From the NCBI GenBank assembly GCA_015680685.1, contig MNCI01020757.1, positions 76,659 through 140,658 of the forward strand: a DNA stretch of 64,000 nt, given 5' to 3'. The DNA comes from Gnetum montanum (lineage: Eukaryota > Streptophyta > Gnetopsida > Gnetales > Gnetaceae). The notes under the pieces are model-generated. The model had not been told where the DNA came from, made no database searches, and saw only the letters and a program-made list of their open reading frames with translations. The translations under genes were made by a program, and so were the position numbers. Below, piece after piece: positions 10,378 to 21,894 of the stretch (position 1 is its first letter; the number at the start of each line of letters is the position of its first letter).

Positions 10378-11198
10378 TGATGAGTAGTGAAGCAATCCAA
10401 CACCTAACCATACAAATCATGAGTGTCCATGCATGACCCAATTGCAATCTATGGATTAGTGAAGTCTATGTGTATAGTTTAGCCCACCGTGAGGTATATG
10501 ATATTTAATGTTGTTCGACCATTAGCACTCCTAGTGAACATGATGAAATGGAAATGGTTCCAAAATCTAGGTGAAACAAATAAACAAATCTATCCTAGCC
10601 TAAGACAATGGATAACTGTTCTAGATTCTCTATACATGTCTTGGGCTCATGTAATCGATATTGGGATTACCAAGTATCTTGCTACTAGGTGAACCAAGAG
10701 ATAATACTACTAGGTTACCAAATGATCACATTACACTTGAGATTAGTCGTATCCATTCCACATACTAACAATAATAAAAATAAAGTGCATGGAAAAGTAA
10801 AGTATTAAACTAAAAATGCAGTAAACATTATGCTAAGTGTAAACAATAAACTAGGGGAATGCTGCAATAGCGAGAAATAGTTCAATCTTTATTTCTAGTC
10901 ACATTTATGCCCAAGTACAGGATGTTCAAACAAAGATGTCATTCACTAAGTCATACTTCACTACGAGCATTCACACTTCTAATTACTAAGTGCATGACAT
11001 AAAACTACAAGAGTCTAGTTATGAGTGGAATGAAAGTTATGCAAATTGTTCATCCAAGTATCATATTTATAGGGTTGCACACATCCCGAGATATCATATC
11101 AACAATGACATAGCATGTGCTACAATATCATATCCATGATATCATTGCTACAATATCATTTTTATGATATCATTACTTATCAAAAATTGAGTTCATCA
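10378..11198 (-). repeat. G2 LTR (5' LTR of truncated element)
   Basis: Bounded by TGATGAG (plus 10378) and TTCATCA (to 11198), the family G2 terminal inverted repeat. It shares the CAACCATAC...CATGAGTG block at its left and the CTTTATT...GCTCA block with the LTRs at 38744 and 46676. It is followed on its internal side by a primer-binding site and gag remnant, hence a 5' LTR on the minus strand. No polypurine tract lies at its outer side. Confidence 0.7.
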
Positions 11199-11465
11199 AC
11201 CTTCAACAAGTAAAATGCTTGTCAAATTGGAGTTGTGGTAGTGCCCTAAGGTAAATAAGGTTACAGGAGCAGACGTGATGTAGGGGAACAATAGTAGCAA
11301 AAAATATAATTTAATATTTTGACATGATCATATTCCATATTACACTATCACCTTAACCTTCACCATCATGTGGGTCTAGAGCTAGGTTAGGGCTATGTTG
11401 TGGGCCTTTCAACTTCAACAAAGCATTACTCTTGGTCATTGTTGGAAAAAATGAGTGTTTAGCTC

Positions 11466-12023
11466 TCAAGGTATAGTCATGTATTCAAATTTTCTTTTGA
11501 TAGAGATTAATAGCTCTAAGAAATCTAACCTAAAGAAGCCCCCAAACTTAGCTCTAAAAGTCCTAGATAAGAGCACACCATAGGTAGGTGACATGTCAAC
11601 TACTAGGATATCTATGTAACATATGAACGTAGGGTATTGTTTAAGTTGCACTTTCACTCCTTTTAATGACCCTACTACAAGTACGTTGGACCCATCAAGT
11701 TGAATCACATTTTTCATTTGTGGTATCATTTGTGCTCCTAAAGTCTTACATACCTCAAGTGGCATGACACTAACAATTGCTCCAGAATCTATCAAACAAT
11801 TATGAACATTCTTCCCTAAAACGATCAAGGTTGTTAGAAAAGGATGTTGTTCTTTCTTTTTCATCATGGAATTGTTTGCATTGTGTACTGATAGCGTGTT
11901 AGGACTTTCCACGAAGTGAACTTGTCTTTCGAAGATTGGAAATATTTCTTTTCTAGTTCTAAGTATATAAACTACGTTCTGTATAACCTCTTTCATTTCA
12001 TTAAAGTGTAAAAGGTCATACAT
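11466..12023 (-). pseudogene. G1 gypsy aspartic protease region (truncated pol)
   Basis: An open minus-strand frame of 185 codons carries NCLIDSGAIVSVMPLEV near residues 75-95: the retropepsin active site (D-S/T-G) in its usual hydrophobic setting, followed by the VVGSLKG and CYIDILVVDMSPTYGVLLSR blocks typical of gypsy protease. It follows gag (13425-12059) in the same orientation. The RT that should come next is absent: sequence changes at about 11460 and the G2 LTR begins 260 bases further left. So the polyprotein is cut after protease. Confidence 0.75.
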
Positions 12024-12058
12024 TGAAATGTTAGCCTTAACTTGCTTTAAATCTTCAA

Positions 12059-13425
12059 CTAGATCATAAGTCGAGTTCCTCTATGTATAATAGGTGGATT
12101 TGGTTGTTGTGAGGTGTTTGTTTGGGATGACTCAGTTTGAGTATTTATGTTACTTTGACTAGGAGCTCTTCTGTTTGGAGGAGTGTAAGGGTCATTCCTA
12201 GTTTGTTGTTGTATGTTATTCATGATGTCACTAAGTTTACAGTAGCACGCATTATGCAGGTTGGGGTTGCTTACCATAACTTGCTCCAATGAGGAAACCT
12301 CTTCATTTTCTGTTTCACGAGGTACATTAAAGACCATAATAGGAGGTTTCCCTTTTTGTTGACCTTGGGTGTTGTCTCCATATAATGCTAAAAATTGAGG
12401 ACAAGTCTTCTCAGAATGTTGCCTAGTGTTATGGAGGTGACAATAATTGTCATTGACTGATGAACTTGGCTTTTCTAGTTGTATAAGATCCTTGTTGTTG
12501 TTTTGCTTTAGTTCAACTACTTTGTTGGAAAGTTTTTGAAATGAAGTTAATATCTAGGTCATTTGATCTTGAGCTTGAGTCATGGGTTCAACAGGATTAG
12601 GTACCTTGTTTGGGTTTATGATGGACTAAATTAAGGCCTTTGATTGATCCTCATTCAAACTAGTGTTAGATGAAAAGAATGAAGAAAATGTGACCTTGAA
12701 AATACCTATTTGTAGGTTGAGTCATTTGAAGGGGAACAGGAGTTTGGAACATAGTGTTGGTCATTGGGAAAGTTGGTAGAGGTAGAGGACTATGTTGCAT
12801 AGGATTGCTAATGCTCGTCATTCCAAACTGGGTTTGAATATTGTTCATAAGGGTAATTTGTTCTAGCTCCACGGCTTTAGCCATTGCTCCCTGTATTTCT
12901 ATTATGTTAGGACCCAATTTGATGGCATAGGCAAAGAATGGATCAATGGTAGAGAAGTAAAAGTTGAAGATACCATCGGGTTGTGGACGCATCTCGCTTG
13001 GCACATAGGCCAATTGGTGAAGGAATCTAAGGTTATAATCCCTGACATTTTCCCCAGGTAGCTTTCTTAAGTTGGTGAAGTTGCTAGATGCTATGGCAGA
13101 GCTTGTAAACTTGTCAAACTGAGTTAAAAACTTATTTTTGAATTCCTGCCATGAGTTAAATGGAGGCATTGGGGAGCATCAAAAACCATTGGATTGCTTT
13201 GGTTCTAAAAGTTATCACAAATACTCTACATGCCACATCATTTTGGACAATGTTGTGGATCCCAAGTAAAGTTTTGAAACATTGTACATGTTGGCGAGCA
13301 TCAGTAATAGAATTTGTGGGGTCATGTAATAGATTTATGTTTTGAAGCGACTTTGGGATGTTGTGGTAGTTAGTAAAGTTAAAGGGGTTATTGACCAAGG
13401 GAGCCAGGGGTTGATTGGCTACCAT
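12059..13425 (-). pseudogene. G1 gypsy gag
   Basis: Minus-strand gag in several frames. N-terminus 13425-13156 (NNPFNFTNYHNIPKSLQ, ITDARQHVQCFKTLLG, AIQWFLMLP), continuing in a second frame at 13169-12666 (SWQEFKNKFLTQF, RKLPGENVRDYNLRF, EMRPQPDGIF), then a Gln/Met/Pro-rich linker, a Cys/His knuckle-like segment near 12430 (NYCHLHNTRQHSEKTCP) and a C-terminal piece at 12337-12059. The SWQEF...F..LRK..GE.V..Y..RF pattern is the retrotransposon gag domain. Frameshifts and stops show it is dead. The 5' LTR (14205-15328) lies about 800 bases upstream across an AT-rich leader. Confidence 0.8.
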
Positions 13426-13646
13426 CCTAGTCCGGGTTCTTCTAACAATAAAACTTGAAAAGCATGAGGCTCATTGTTTCCTTAATGTGAAGAGACGAGT
13501 GATTGGTCGATTAGAAGCAGAGAATAGTTCACTCATAAAACATAACTATAAACTCTAATTGTTAGAATGAAACTATAAAATTACATAAAAAGAAAAGAAA
13601 ATATTGAAATAATATTTTTTTTAGTAAAGAAAAACACTAAAATATG

Positions 13647-13652
13647 CTATAT

Positions 13653-13689
<37 letters not shown>
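13647..13689. repeat. (TA)n microsatellite
   Basis: A run of alternating TA with a single CA interruption in the untranslated leader between the G1 5' LTR and gag. Confidence 0.9.
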
Positions 13690-14179
13690 GAAAAGAAAAA
13701 TAAATGTAGAAAATTGAAATACTTATAAAATTAAAAAGGCAAACAATAAAATGCAGGAATTTAGAAAAATAAACTTAAAATTACATAATCAAATAAAACC
13801 ACCTTACCTAACCCAAGATTAAGGTAAGGACCGCCAAAACACAAATTCAAAAATGGGACTGGGAAACAAGGATTTGAAAAAAAGAAAACAATAACAACAA
13901 CAAAAATTAAAGAAAAATGGGTGATGCAACCTAAAAGTTTTCAAGAAACGAACTTCTGAGAATAGGAAATAAAGAGCTTGAAAATTCTTTAAAAATATTT
14001 TTTAAGGCATTAGCTGAAAATAGAAATTTTAAATAAAACAAGTTTGAAACAAGGAAAATGAAATTTTTGAAAAATCAAAATAAGGACTCAAAAAGGACAA
14101 AAAATAAATATTTCAAAAAATGGGATAATAAAGATCAGAGAAATGACAAGAAAAGCTGATAAATAAAAGGCGGGAGAAA

Positions 14180-14204
14180 GGCCCTCCTTCTAGCACCAAA
14201 AAGG
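14180..14204 (-). other. Primer-binding site candidate of the minus-strand G1 element
   Basis: Directly after the LTR end the minus strand reads TTTTTGGTGCTAGAAGGAGG. The TGG start right after a short spacer is the usual form of a tRNA-primer site. The matching tRNA was not identified. Confidence 0.45.
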
Positions 14205-15328
14205 TGTTAATGCATAAATTTTGGTCGCATCAACACCGAGAAAGAAAACTCATTTTAGGAGACTATTACCTAGGGCGCCTCCTATATGGATACAGAAACC
14301 TGAAAATAGTCTCAGCTGGAGAGAAGTACATAGCATTTTACAAATAATAAACTAGAAAGAAATCTAGAATTTAAATTAAATAATTCTCTTCAATACAATA
14401 AGTAACTAAAAGAAATGAATTTTCCCTGGTCCCATTGACGCTATCGGTCTATGACTGCCAATGGTATCCCCTAGTGGGCAAGAAGATTGCGATCACCACG
14501 AGAGAGGGAGAGAGAGAAAAAGAGAGACTACCCATGTCCACACAAGGTAGCAACTACGATCCTCAAAGCTTGCCACTGTCTTCCACCTTTTGTGCACCGT
14601 CGAAGAGAGGAAGATCATCCACCCATGTTTGCACCACCAAGACAAGCTACTGGCCCAAAGAAAATCACATGTCTCACATCCTGCGCATGGGCTATGTTGC
14701 CTGCATTGTTGCAGATAGAAAGAGGAGAGAGAGAGAACCCTCTTGTCATTGTCGAGAAGACCCGCAAGGATCTGATTTTGAGCCGCTAGCTCCTATTTTG
14801 GACCTTCCTTGAAGATCAGCTGAAAACCTGTAAAGAAAAGAAAAGAAAAGAGGAAACTGCTACTTAGTAGAGAGGAAGCTACCCCTCCAAGACCGATAGC
14901 CAGAGCTTATTTGAGACTCCCTTGATTGATAGATAGAGCCCTCCTTTTCTCCCTAGTTTTATAGCCACTACAACCATCCATAATGATGCCTATGTTTCAT
15001 GTAACCGCTATAGAAACTACCACCACTTCTTGTGTAATAACGTTCATGTTCTAAAATGAAGTGCCCACTAATGTCTGTAACTTCTGAAACGTCTACCACT
15101 AATGTTCATAGCCACTGTAACTTCCGAAACGTCTACCACTAATGTTCGTAACCGCTGTAACTTCCAAAACGTCTACCACTAATGACTGTAACCGTTGCCA
15201 TTAATGACCACCACCTGACAGTTTAAATGCCCACTACTTGCACGATTTTTATTGTGGTTATTAAGAGAGAGAGATAGAGACGTTGATAATCATGGCCCCA
15301 TGAGAGCATGGGAGTATTAACATCAACA
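14205..15328 (-). repeat. G1 LTR, minus orientation
   Basis: Minus-strand LTR of 1124 bp from TGTTGATG (15328) to TGCATTAACA (14205). It matches the plus-strand LTR at 17626-18766 along its whole length: CATGGGGCCATGATTATCAA near the start, the 40-bp minisatellite, the GAGAGGGAGAGAGAGAAA tract near 14505 and the final GGAGGCGCCCTAGG block. On its internal side lie a primer-binding site and gag. On its outer side lies a polypurine tract (15329-15345), so it has the flanks of both a 5' and a 3' LTR. Confidence 0.8.
15088..15190. repeat. 40-bp minisatellite inside the G1 LTR
   Basis: Two and a half copies of a 40-bp unit beginning GTCTACCACTAATG and ending CTTCCGAAAC. The diverged counterpart is at about 17785-17885 in the inverted LTR, so the array predates the separation of the two copies. 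Confidence 0.65.
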
Positions 15329-15622
15329 CTTAGCCCCCAAACTTTTAATTGCATGCTAGTGCAAGGAACAAGACCACAGAAACTTTAAAATGATGCAATA
15401 GGTAGGGAATCACAAACATCACAAAACAAGCAAATAGAAACTTAAAAGTAAACTAAACATGATTAAAATAGCCATATAATCAGAAGAGAACTAGACGTGG
15501 GCCACCCAAACCACACCATCTTATTTAATTAAAATCCAAATATATAACTTATTTATTTTAACTACATATATCTATATATAATTAAAATATAATTATGATT
15601 TCTTTCCCAATCTTCTTACAAA
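15329..15622 (-). repeat. G1 polypurine tract and end of 3' untranslated region (minus)
   Basis: Reverse-complement match to 17320-17625, including AAAAGTTTGGGGGCTAAG just before the LTR and the TTTCTTTCCCAATCTTCTTAC block at the far end (15600-15620). The match stops near 15622, which is the inner boundary of the inverted repeat. Confidence 0.7.
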
Positions 15623-15849
15623 CAAGTAGTTACAACTTTAGATTAACAAAATCAATCTTTGGAAGATCGAAACACTAATCTTTATGTTGGGGTTATTGAG
15701 GTTGAGCGTAGTGAACATGTGAGTTGAAGTACAAAAATAAATCTTGTCTCTCATACAAGTTCCACCCAATCCTATCAAAGTTCTAGAGAAGGTGAAGAAA
15801 GCTATGGAGACACCTTCCTGATCAACAACATGATGGATTTTGTCTAAGT

Positions 15850-16377
15850 GATCCACCACCTTTAGAGGAAGATAAAGATGTAAGTAAAACCCTACCTCTT
15901 AAAACATTTGAAGGTGCGCTAAATTTTAATGATACATCCATGGAACATTCTCCTAGAAAAGCTATATCCGATGACCCACCAAGACCTAGACCTATCATTG
16001 AAACTTATATTAAAGAAAGACTTGATAGAAAACAAATAAGCAAGTTAAGATCTGGTCTTAATTTTCGTAATCTTAAGCATTAACAAATTGTTAAACAATG
16101 TCTTAACAAGAAGTACGTTGGTGAAGTCTTTAAAATAGAAGACCTAGTCTTTGAAAAAGGTGGAACATTTGACTGAGCAAATCTTCAAAGTAAGTTCTCT
16201 CCTATGTGGTCAGGCCCATTCCAAATTAAAAATGTCATTGGCCCCAATGTGCACAAGGTTGCTAATGTGCAAGGATATAAGTTACCTAGAAATTTTAATG
16301 CATTCCATCCAAAGCATTTCTACTCAAGTGCCCCACGTGGACACCTAGTAGATTTCTTAGTTGTGTGTTTTCTTCCC
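15850..16377 (+). pseudogene. G1 gypsy integrase C-terminal part
   Basis: The plus-strand reading gives a charged stretch (PRPRPIIETYIKERLDRK) and then the end of a gypsy integrase: FKIEDLVFEKGG near 16130-16160, and WSGPFQIKNVIGPNVHKVANV ending KLPRNFNAFHPKHFYS at 16204-16330, the family pattern 'W.GPF.V..V...AY.L....G..LPR..N..HLK.YY'. In-frame stops at about 16081 and 16173 break it. The catalytic core and everything upstream are missing. The 3' untranslated region and 3' LTR follow in normal order. Confidence 0.75.
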
Positions 16378-17625
16378 CTTCACCATGCATTTTATTTGTA
16401 TATAGTTGCATTTGCATATTTTCTTTGCACTTCCATCATTTCTTTTTTGGCATATTATTTTGATTTTTGCTCTTTCCATATAATTTTAGTAATCATTATG
16501 GTCTTTTGAGTTATTAGGCATTGGGTCATCAGAACACTATATGAAAATAACGTTAACATAATGCTTTATATAATATTTCTTATTATTATTACATAAAATC
16601 TCTTTTATACTATATATTTCAATAATGCTTTGATTCTTCTTAATTTTTTTCAAGGTTTTAGTTTCTTTAGTTATGTTCAATTATGGAGCATGAGATTTGT
16701 GCTGACTTATCATGTAATCATCATGATCATGTGAGTGTAGGATAGGTGATGTTGGAGAATGGTTAACCATAATCACTAGGTGACCTTGGATAACCTCATT
16801 TTCCCTCTTACAAGCCCTAGCCCTTAAGTGTGATGATCCATGGTTACCTTGTGAACAATGGGGTGAAATGTGTTCATCTCTATATGAGAACCCTTAGCCA
16901 CCCAAGAGACCTGCTATGATGTTATCAAATTGTAATCAAAGGCACATACACAAGGGTTGAACTGCACCATGGGCAAAGTTCTGAAAAAACCATGTTCATT
17001 GGCAGTGCAGCTAATCAACCAAACTCGTGTTGGAATTCTTACCTTAAGAATGAAGTACACCATGGGCAAAGTTTCCTAAAAAAAAAAAAAGGAATGAAGA
17101 TCGTGTTCACTGGCAGTGTAATAAGTTCTTAAGTGTGATGGGATCCAGCAACTATCCTCACCCTAACCTCCATTTCCCCTTTTGAACTTATTTTCCAAAA
17201 AAAAAAAAAAAAAAAGTTCTAAGGAAAAATCTGAAAGTTGTGACTAGCCACAATCTAATATGAGCCTATCCTCCTCATTAAGTTTAGTATGGGTCTTGTG
17301 CTCAAAGTAGTATGCATGCTATCGACTTTTACTTTGTAAGAAGATTGGGAAAGAAATCATAATTATATTTTAATTATATATAGATATATGTAGTTAAAAT
17401 AAATAAAATTATATATTTAGAGTTCAATTAAATAAAATGGTTTGTTTTGGGTGGCCCACGTCTAGTTCTCTTCTGATTATATAGTTATTTTAATCAATTA
17501 GTTTACTTTTAAGTTTTTATTTACTTGTTTTGTGATGTTTGTGATTTCCTACCTATTGCATCATTTTAAAGTTTCTGTGGTCTTGTTCCTTGCACTGGCA
17601 TGCAATTAAAAGTTTGGGGGCCAAG
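16378..17625 (+). repeat. G1 3' untranslated region with polypurine tract
   Basis: A non-coding 1.2-kb stretch between the integrase end and the LTR, collinear with 6090-7070. It contains poly(A) runs near 17080 and 17200 and ends in AAAGTTTGGGGGCCAAG at 17609-17625, the polypurine tract. Confidence 0.65.
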
Positions 17626-18766
17626 TGTTGATGTCAACACTCCCATGCTCTCATGGGGCCATGATTATCAACATCTCTATCTCTCTCTCTTAATAACGAC
17701 AATAAAAATTGTGCAAGTAGTGGGCATTTAAACTGTCAAGTGGTGGTCATTAATGGCAACAGTTACAGTCATTAATGACAAACATTTTGGAAGTTACGAT
17801 AGTTACGATCATTAGTAACAGACGTTTCGGAAGTTACAGTGGTTACGAACATTAATGGTAGACGTTTTGAAAGTTACAGACATAAGTGGCTACTTAATTG
17901 GAGAATGTGGACATTATTACACAAAAAGTGGTGGTGGTGGTTTTGTAGCCGTTACATGAAACTTAGGCATCATTATGGATGGCCGCAATGGCTATAAAAT
18001 CAAGAGGGAAGAGGGCTCTTCCCATCAGTCCAAAAGGGCTTTGGCTATGAGTCTTGAGAGGCAACTTCCTCTACACTAAGCAACAACTTCCTCCTTTCTT
18101 TTCTTTTCTTTATAGGCTTCTAGCTAATCTTCCAAAAGGGTCCAAAGTAGGAGCCAGCGGCTCAAAATCGGATCTTTACGAGTCTTCTCAGCGATGACAG
18201 GAAGGTTTTCTCTCTCTTCTTTCTATCTCCAACAACGTAGGTAGTGTAGCCCATGCACAGGATGTGAGACGTGCGATTTTCTTTAGGCCAGCAATTTGTC
18301 ACGGTGGTGCAGACGTGGGTGGATAATCTTCCTCTCTACGATGGTGCACAAAAGGTGGCAGACGACAACAGGCTTTGAGGATCACAATTGCTGCCGGTGG
18401 GCAGTATCTCTTTCTTTCTTTCTCTCTCTCTCCCTCTCTTGCAATGATCACAGTCTTCCTACCCAGTAGTGGATACCATCGATAGTCACGGACCAGCAAC
18501 ATCAGCAGGATCAAGGAAAATTCATTTCTTTTAGTTACTTATTGTATTCTCAACTTTGAGATAGTTATTCAATTTGAGTTCAAATTCATTCAATTTAAAT
18601 TTTGATTTCTTTGGTTTGGTTTACTATTTTTAAAAGGCCACGTAGCCCTCTCCAGGTAAGACTATTCCCGAGTTTCCGTACCCATATGAGAGGTGCCCTA
18701 GGCAATAGTCTCCTAAAACAAGTTTTCTTTTTCGGTGCTGGTGTGACCAAAATTTATGCATCAACA
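17626..18766 (+). repeat. G1 3' LTR, plus orientation
   Basis: 1141-bp LTR from TGTTGATGTC to GCATCAACA, preceded by the polypurine tract. It is the inverted partner of 14205-15328. CT-rich runs (CTTTCTTTCTTTCTCTCTC) near 18410 lie in the region that would be transcribed leader. The next bases (GTATCATGG) are flanking DNA. Confidence 0.8.
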
Positions 18767-19272
18767 GTATCATGGAAATGCAAAAAATCTTTAAATTCAT
18801 TAGATGCAAAAGATATTGGGGAAAGATTCATTCCTATAACAAGAAAATCATGATCAACATCAAAAAATCTTTTAACCCAAGTGGATTTTCCATTAGTAGG
18901 ATTCATCCAAAATGTGTTAGTAGTAGAGCCAAGCTAAAATGTGTTAGTAGAGTCTTGTTGGAATGCATTAATTGAGTGGTGAGATATACCCAACATGCAT
19001 TAGTAGTGGGATCGAGCTAGAAAAAACTATGTGACCGAAGTCCCATTGTGCACAATTAGCTAGGTGAAAGCACATTTCATATTGAAGCATCACTTCATGA
19101 AATCTCATTAAATTTGTTCTAGTTATCGATTGGGCTCACCAACTAGACATCTAATGGAGGAATCAAAATTCATGATAACAATAGATAGTTGCTATGAATA
19201 TTGCTAATTTCATTAATTTTAGACAAATGATATTCTTGGGTTTTTCTTTTTTTATGAAGAGAGGTTAAGGCC
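18767..19272. other. No gene recognised (left flank of actin pseudogene)
   Basis: A short direct repeat of AAAATGTGTTAGTAG occurs near 18908 and 18936. I looked for the missing last actin exon on the minus strand here and did not find it. Confidence 0.5.
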
Positions 19273-19275
19273 TTA

Positions 19276-21894
19276 TGTAGATCCTTCACTAAGAACAACA
19301 TTCCGATACAAGTCCCTTCTGACATCCACATCACACTTCATGATGGACTCGAGGATAATCTGATGAATGCCAAGTGCCCCCATGCCTCCGATAGTTGGTG
19401 GAAATAGGATCTTTGAGCACCTAAATCTTTCAACACCAACTGTGATTTTTTGACCATCTGGGAGTTCATATTCCTCTTCCACTAAGGATGAAGAATATGA
19501 AGATTCAAGCTCCTTGTCATAATTCAAAGCAACATATACCATGCTTTCTTTGATGTTGTTCACTATTTCACGCTCTGCACTTCTAGTGAATGAGTAACCC
19601 CTCTCCTTCAAAATGATCATCGAGTAATTTGTGAGGTCTCTTCCTGCAAGATCCAACCTCTTAATTGCATGAGGTAGGGCATAGCCTTCATAGACGGGCA
19701 CAGTGTGTCTCACCCCATCTCCAGAATCTAACACAATTCCCGTGAACAAGTTTATATAGATATAATGAATTAGTTGGCTTAGCCACAATTTGCAAGGAAT
19801 TGGAAAATTTTCTTGGTTGCAAGAGCAAAGTGTGAACCTTTTAGCACAAACATAAAAGATTTTTGACAACGTAGCTTTGCAAAATAACTTTTGATGGTTT
19901 TTTTAAGTGATCCTATGAAAAGCTACAACTGTAGGTGTTAAGAGCTTAATCCTTAAATCATAGTGAGCTCAATCATTAAAAGCTTTGTTTTCATTTACTA
20001 TGAGTTAGATACAATAAGGTTTCAACTTTCAATTGCAAAACTAGGGTATGATATATTCACATATGCTTGGCTAATTGTATAGAACACTTGTAGTCTTGAG
20101 ATCTTACATATATGCCAAAGGTTGAATGTTGTACATAAACAAAAAGACTGCAATAAAATATTTTTAAGTCATCTAGAAGTGCAATTGAAATGGAAAAATA
20201 GCATTTACATCTCAATAATGGAAAAACGACACCTAATAGCTTCAGCAAATAATAATAATAATCTGCACAACTAGTGTTATCTGACACTTGATAGATTATG
20301 AACAACAAATTTACTTGATGGCTGATTTTCTTTAAAAAAAATTGGCTAGGTTCTTAGTATTAAATAAAATGTTGATCCAGACAGCAGTCAGGGATCTACT
20401 TGTAGCAATTTGAACAGCTATGAAATAAAAGGTTGTCTAATGGTTTTCTTGAATATATTTTATGACATATGGACACTTGGGCATCTTTTTTTAATCTCAC
20501 AGTAGACATCTTTAACATTATCTCTTACCCACAGTAATAATAATACTAATATGCTACAGTTCATATTCCTGTTTGTACAGTGTTGTCAACTGTGTCACAT
20601 ATTTGGAACCTTACTCAAGTAACTGTAAATCATTACAAAATAAACTTTAAAGGCTTTGACTATAGAAAGATAGTTGTTAATAGAAAAGGCCATTTTGTAC
20701 TAATAAAAGCATATAAATGACTAAACTTCATCTGGTTTCATAAAAGGGAAACCAGAGAAGGGGACAGAAAACAAACCTGTTGTTCTTCCTGTGGCATAAA
20801 GAGAAAGCACAGCCTGTGCAGAAACAAACATGGAAGGAACATTAAACTGCTCAAACATGATCTGGGTGAGCTTCTCACGATTTTCTTTAGGATTAAGAGG
20901 TGGATCTGTGAGAAGAACAGGATGTTCCTCTGGTGCAGCACGTAACTCATTATAGAAGGTGTGATACCAAATCCTCTCCATGTTATTCCAGTATTTTATA
21001 ATTCCATGGTCTATTGGATATTTCAAAGTTAGAATGCCTTAATGGATTTGTGCTTCATCTCCCACATAAACATCTTTGTCCATGCCTATCATTACTCCTG
21101 TGTGCCTTGGATTCCCCACTATACTTGGAAACACTGCTCTTGGGGCATCATCCCTTGCAAATCCTGCCTGTGACCCACAAAATGTCATATTTAAATTTTT
21201 CCAAAGACAAAATGAATTAGGCCAGTTATTTGCAATAAAATAATATTTAAGAATTTATTCAAATCCTAGTGGCTATTATTGTATGATAAACCATTAACAA
21301 ACATATAATCTTGGTCCTTCGATACAGTAACAGCTTTTTATCAGGAATTTGTGGTACATATCTTCACTTTTAACTATCTTCCCACATGTATGTGAAACTG
21401 TGTACGATGCCACAATGTTATGGGTACTATGGGAAAACCTTGATGTATATTAATTTTTCAGAATAATTGTCAAACAGTGTAAATACATGGTAAAGTAAAC
21501 GGAATTTAAAATGTCTGCCACAACATATTAGGTTCAAAAAACATTTTAAATACATGGTAAAGTAAACGGAATTTAAAAATGTCCGCCACAACATATTAGG
21601 TTCAAAAACATTTCAAACATATTAGCATGTATGAAAGCTAAAACAATAACTGCAACCCACAACTGCAATTGTCAATTTCAGTGCATGAAATGTTGTCTCA
21701 ACGCAAATTAAATGCCGCCATCTTGCTTTTCATCAATTTAGAGTTCATTTATAGTTTTGTCCGATGAAAACATCACAATGCATGTATCAGAATTTGCATT
21801 GATGGCAAATTGAAATCTAAAAGCGGTTAGCAGATACTTCAACAATACCGGACACATTGTCACACACAAGCAGAGTATCTTCTTTGTCGGCCAT
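19276..21894 (-). pseudogene. Actin pseudogene, intron-containing, 3'-truncated
   Basis: Exon 1 (21894-21838) encodes 19 residues, MADKEDTLLVCDNVSGIVE, with donor GTATCT. Exon 2 (21167-20777) follows an ACAG acceptor and encodes [56 protein letters not shown] to GRTT with donor GTTTGT. Exon 3 (19739-19276) encodes [39 protein letters not shown] and [12 protein letters not shown]. Introns after codons 19 and about 150 are at plant actin positions, so it is a genomic duplicate and not a processed copy. Lesions: in-frame TAA at about 21039 (in DEAQ..GILTL), GG for AG at the exon 3 acceptor (19740-19741), and loss of residues after about 304 (TAA in place of the MFPG start). An upstream AG/G before the ATG is consistent with the usual leader intron. 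Confidence 0.88.
21485..21616. repeat. 66-bp tandem duplication in actin intron 1
   Basis: Two adjacent copies beginning TACATGGTAAAGTAAACGG at 21485 and 21551, each ending in the GGTTCAAAAA...CATTT block, with a few substitutions and one or two base indels. Confidence 0.85.

Noticed and set aside
14435-14812. Plus-strand ORF of 125 codons
   Set aside because: It is inside the G1 LTR, opposite its transcribed strand, and the inverted copy does not conserve it.
15088-15190. CRISPR-like array
   Set aside because: Units are contiguous without unique spacers and lie in an LTR; a plant nuclear context makes CRISPR implausible.
19276-21894. A functional actin gene
   Set aside because: An in-frame TAA, a lost acceptor and the missing C-terminal quarter rule it out, unless the sequence is wrong at all three.
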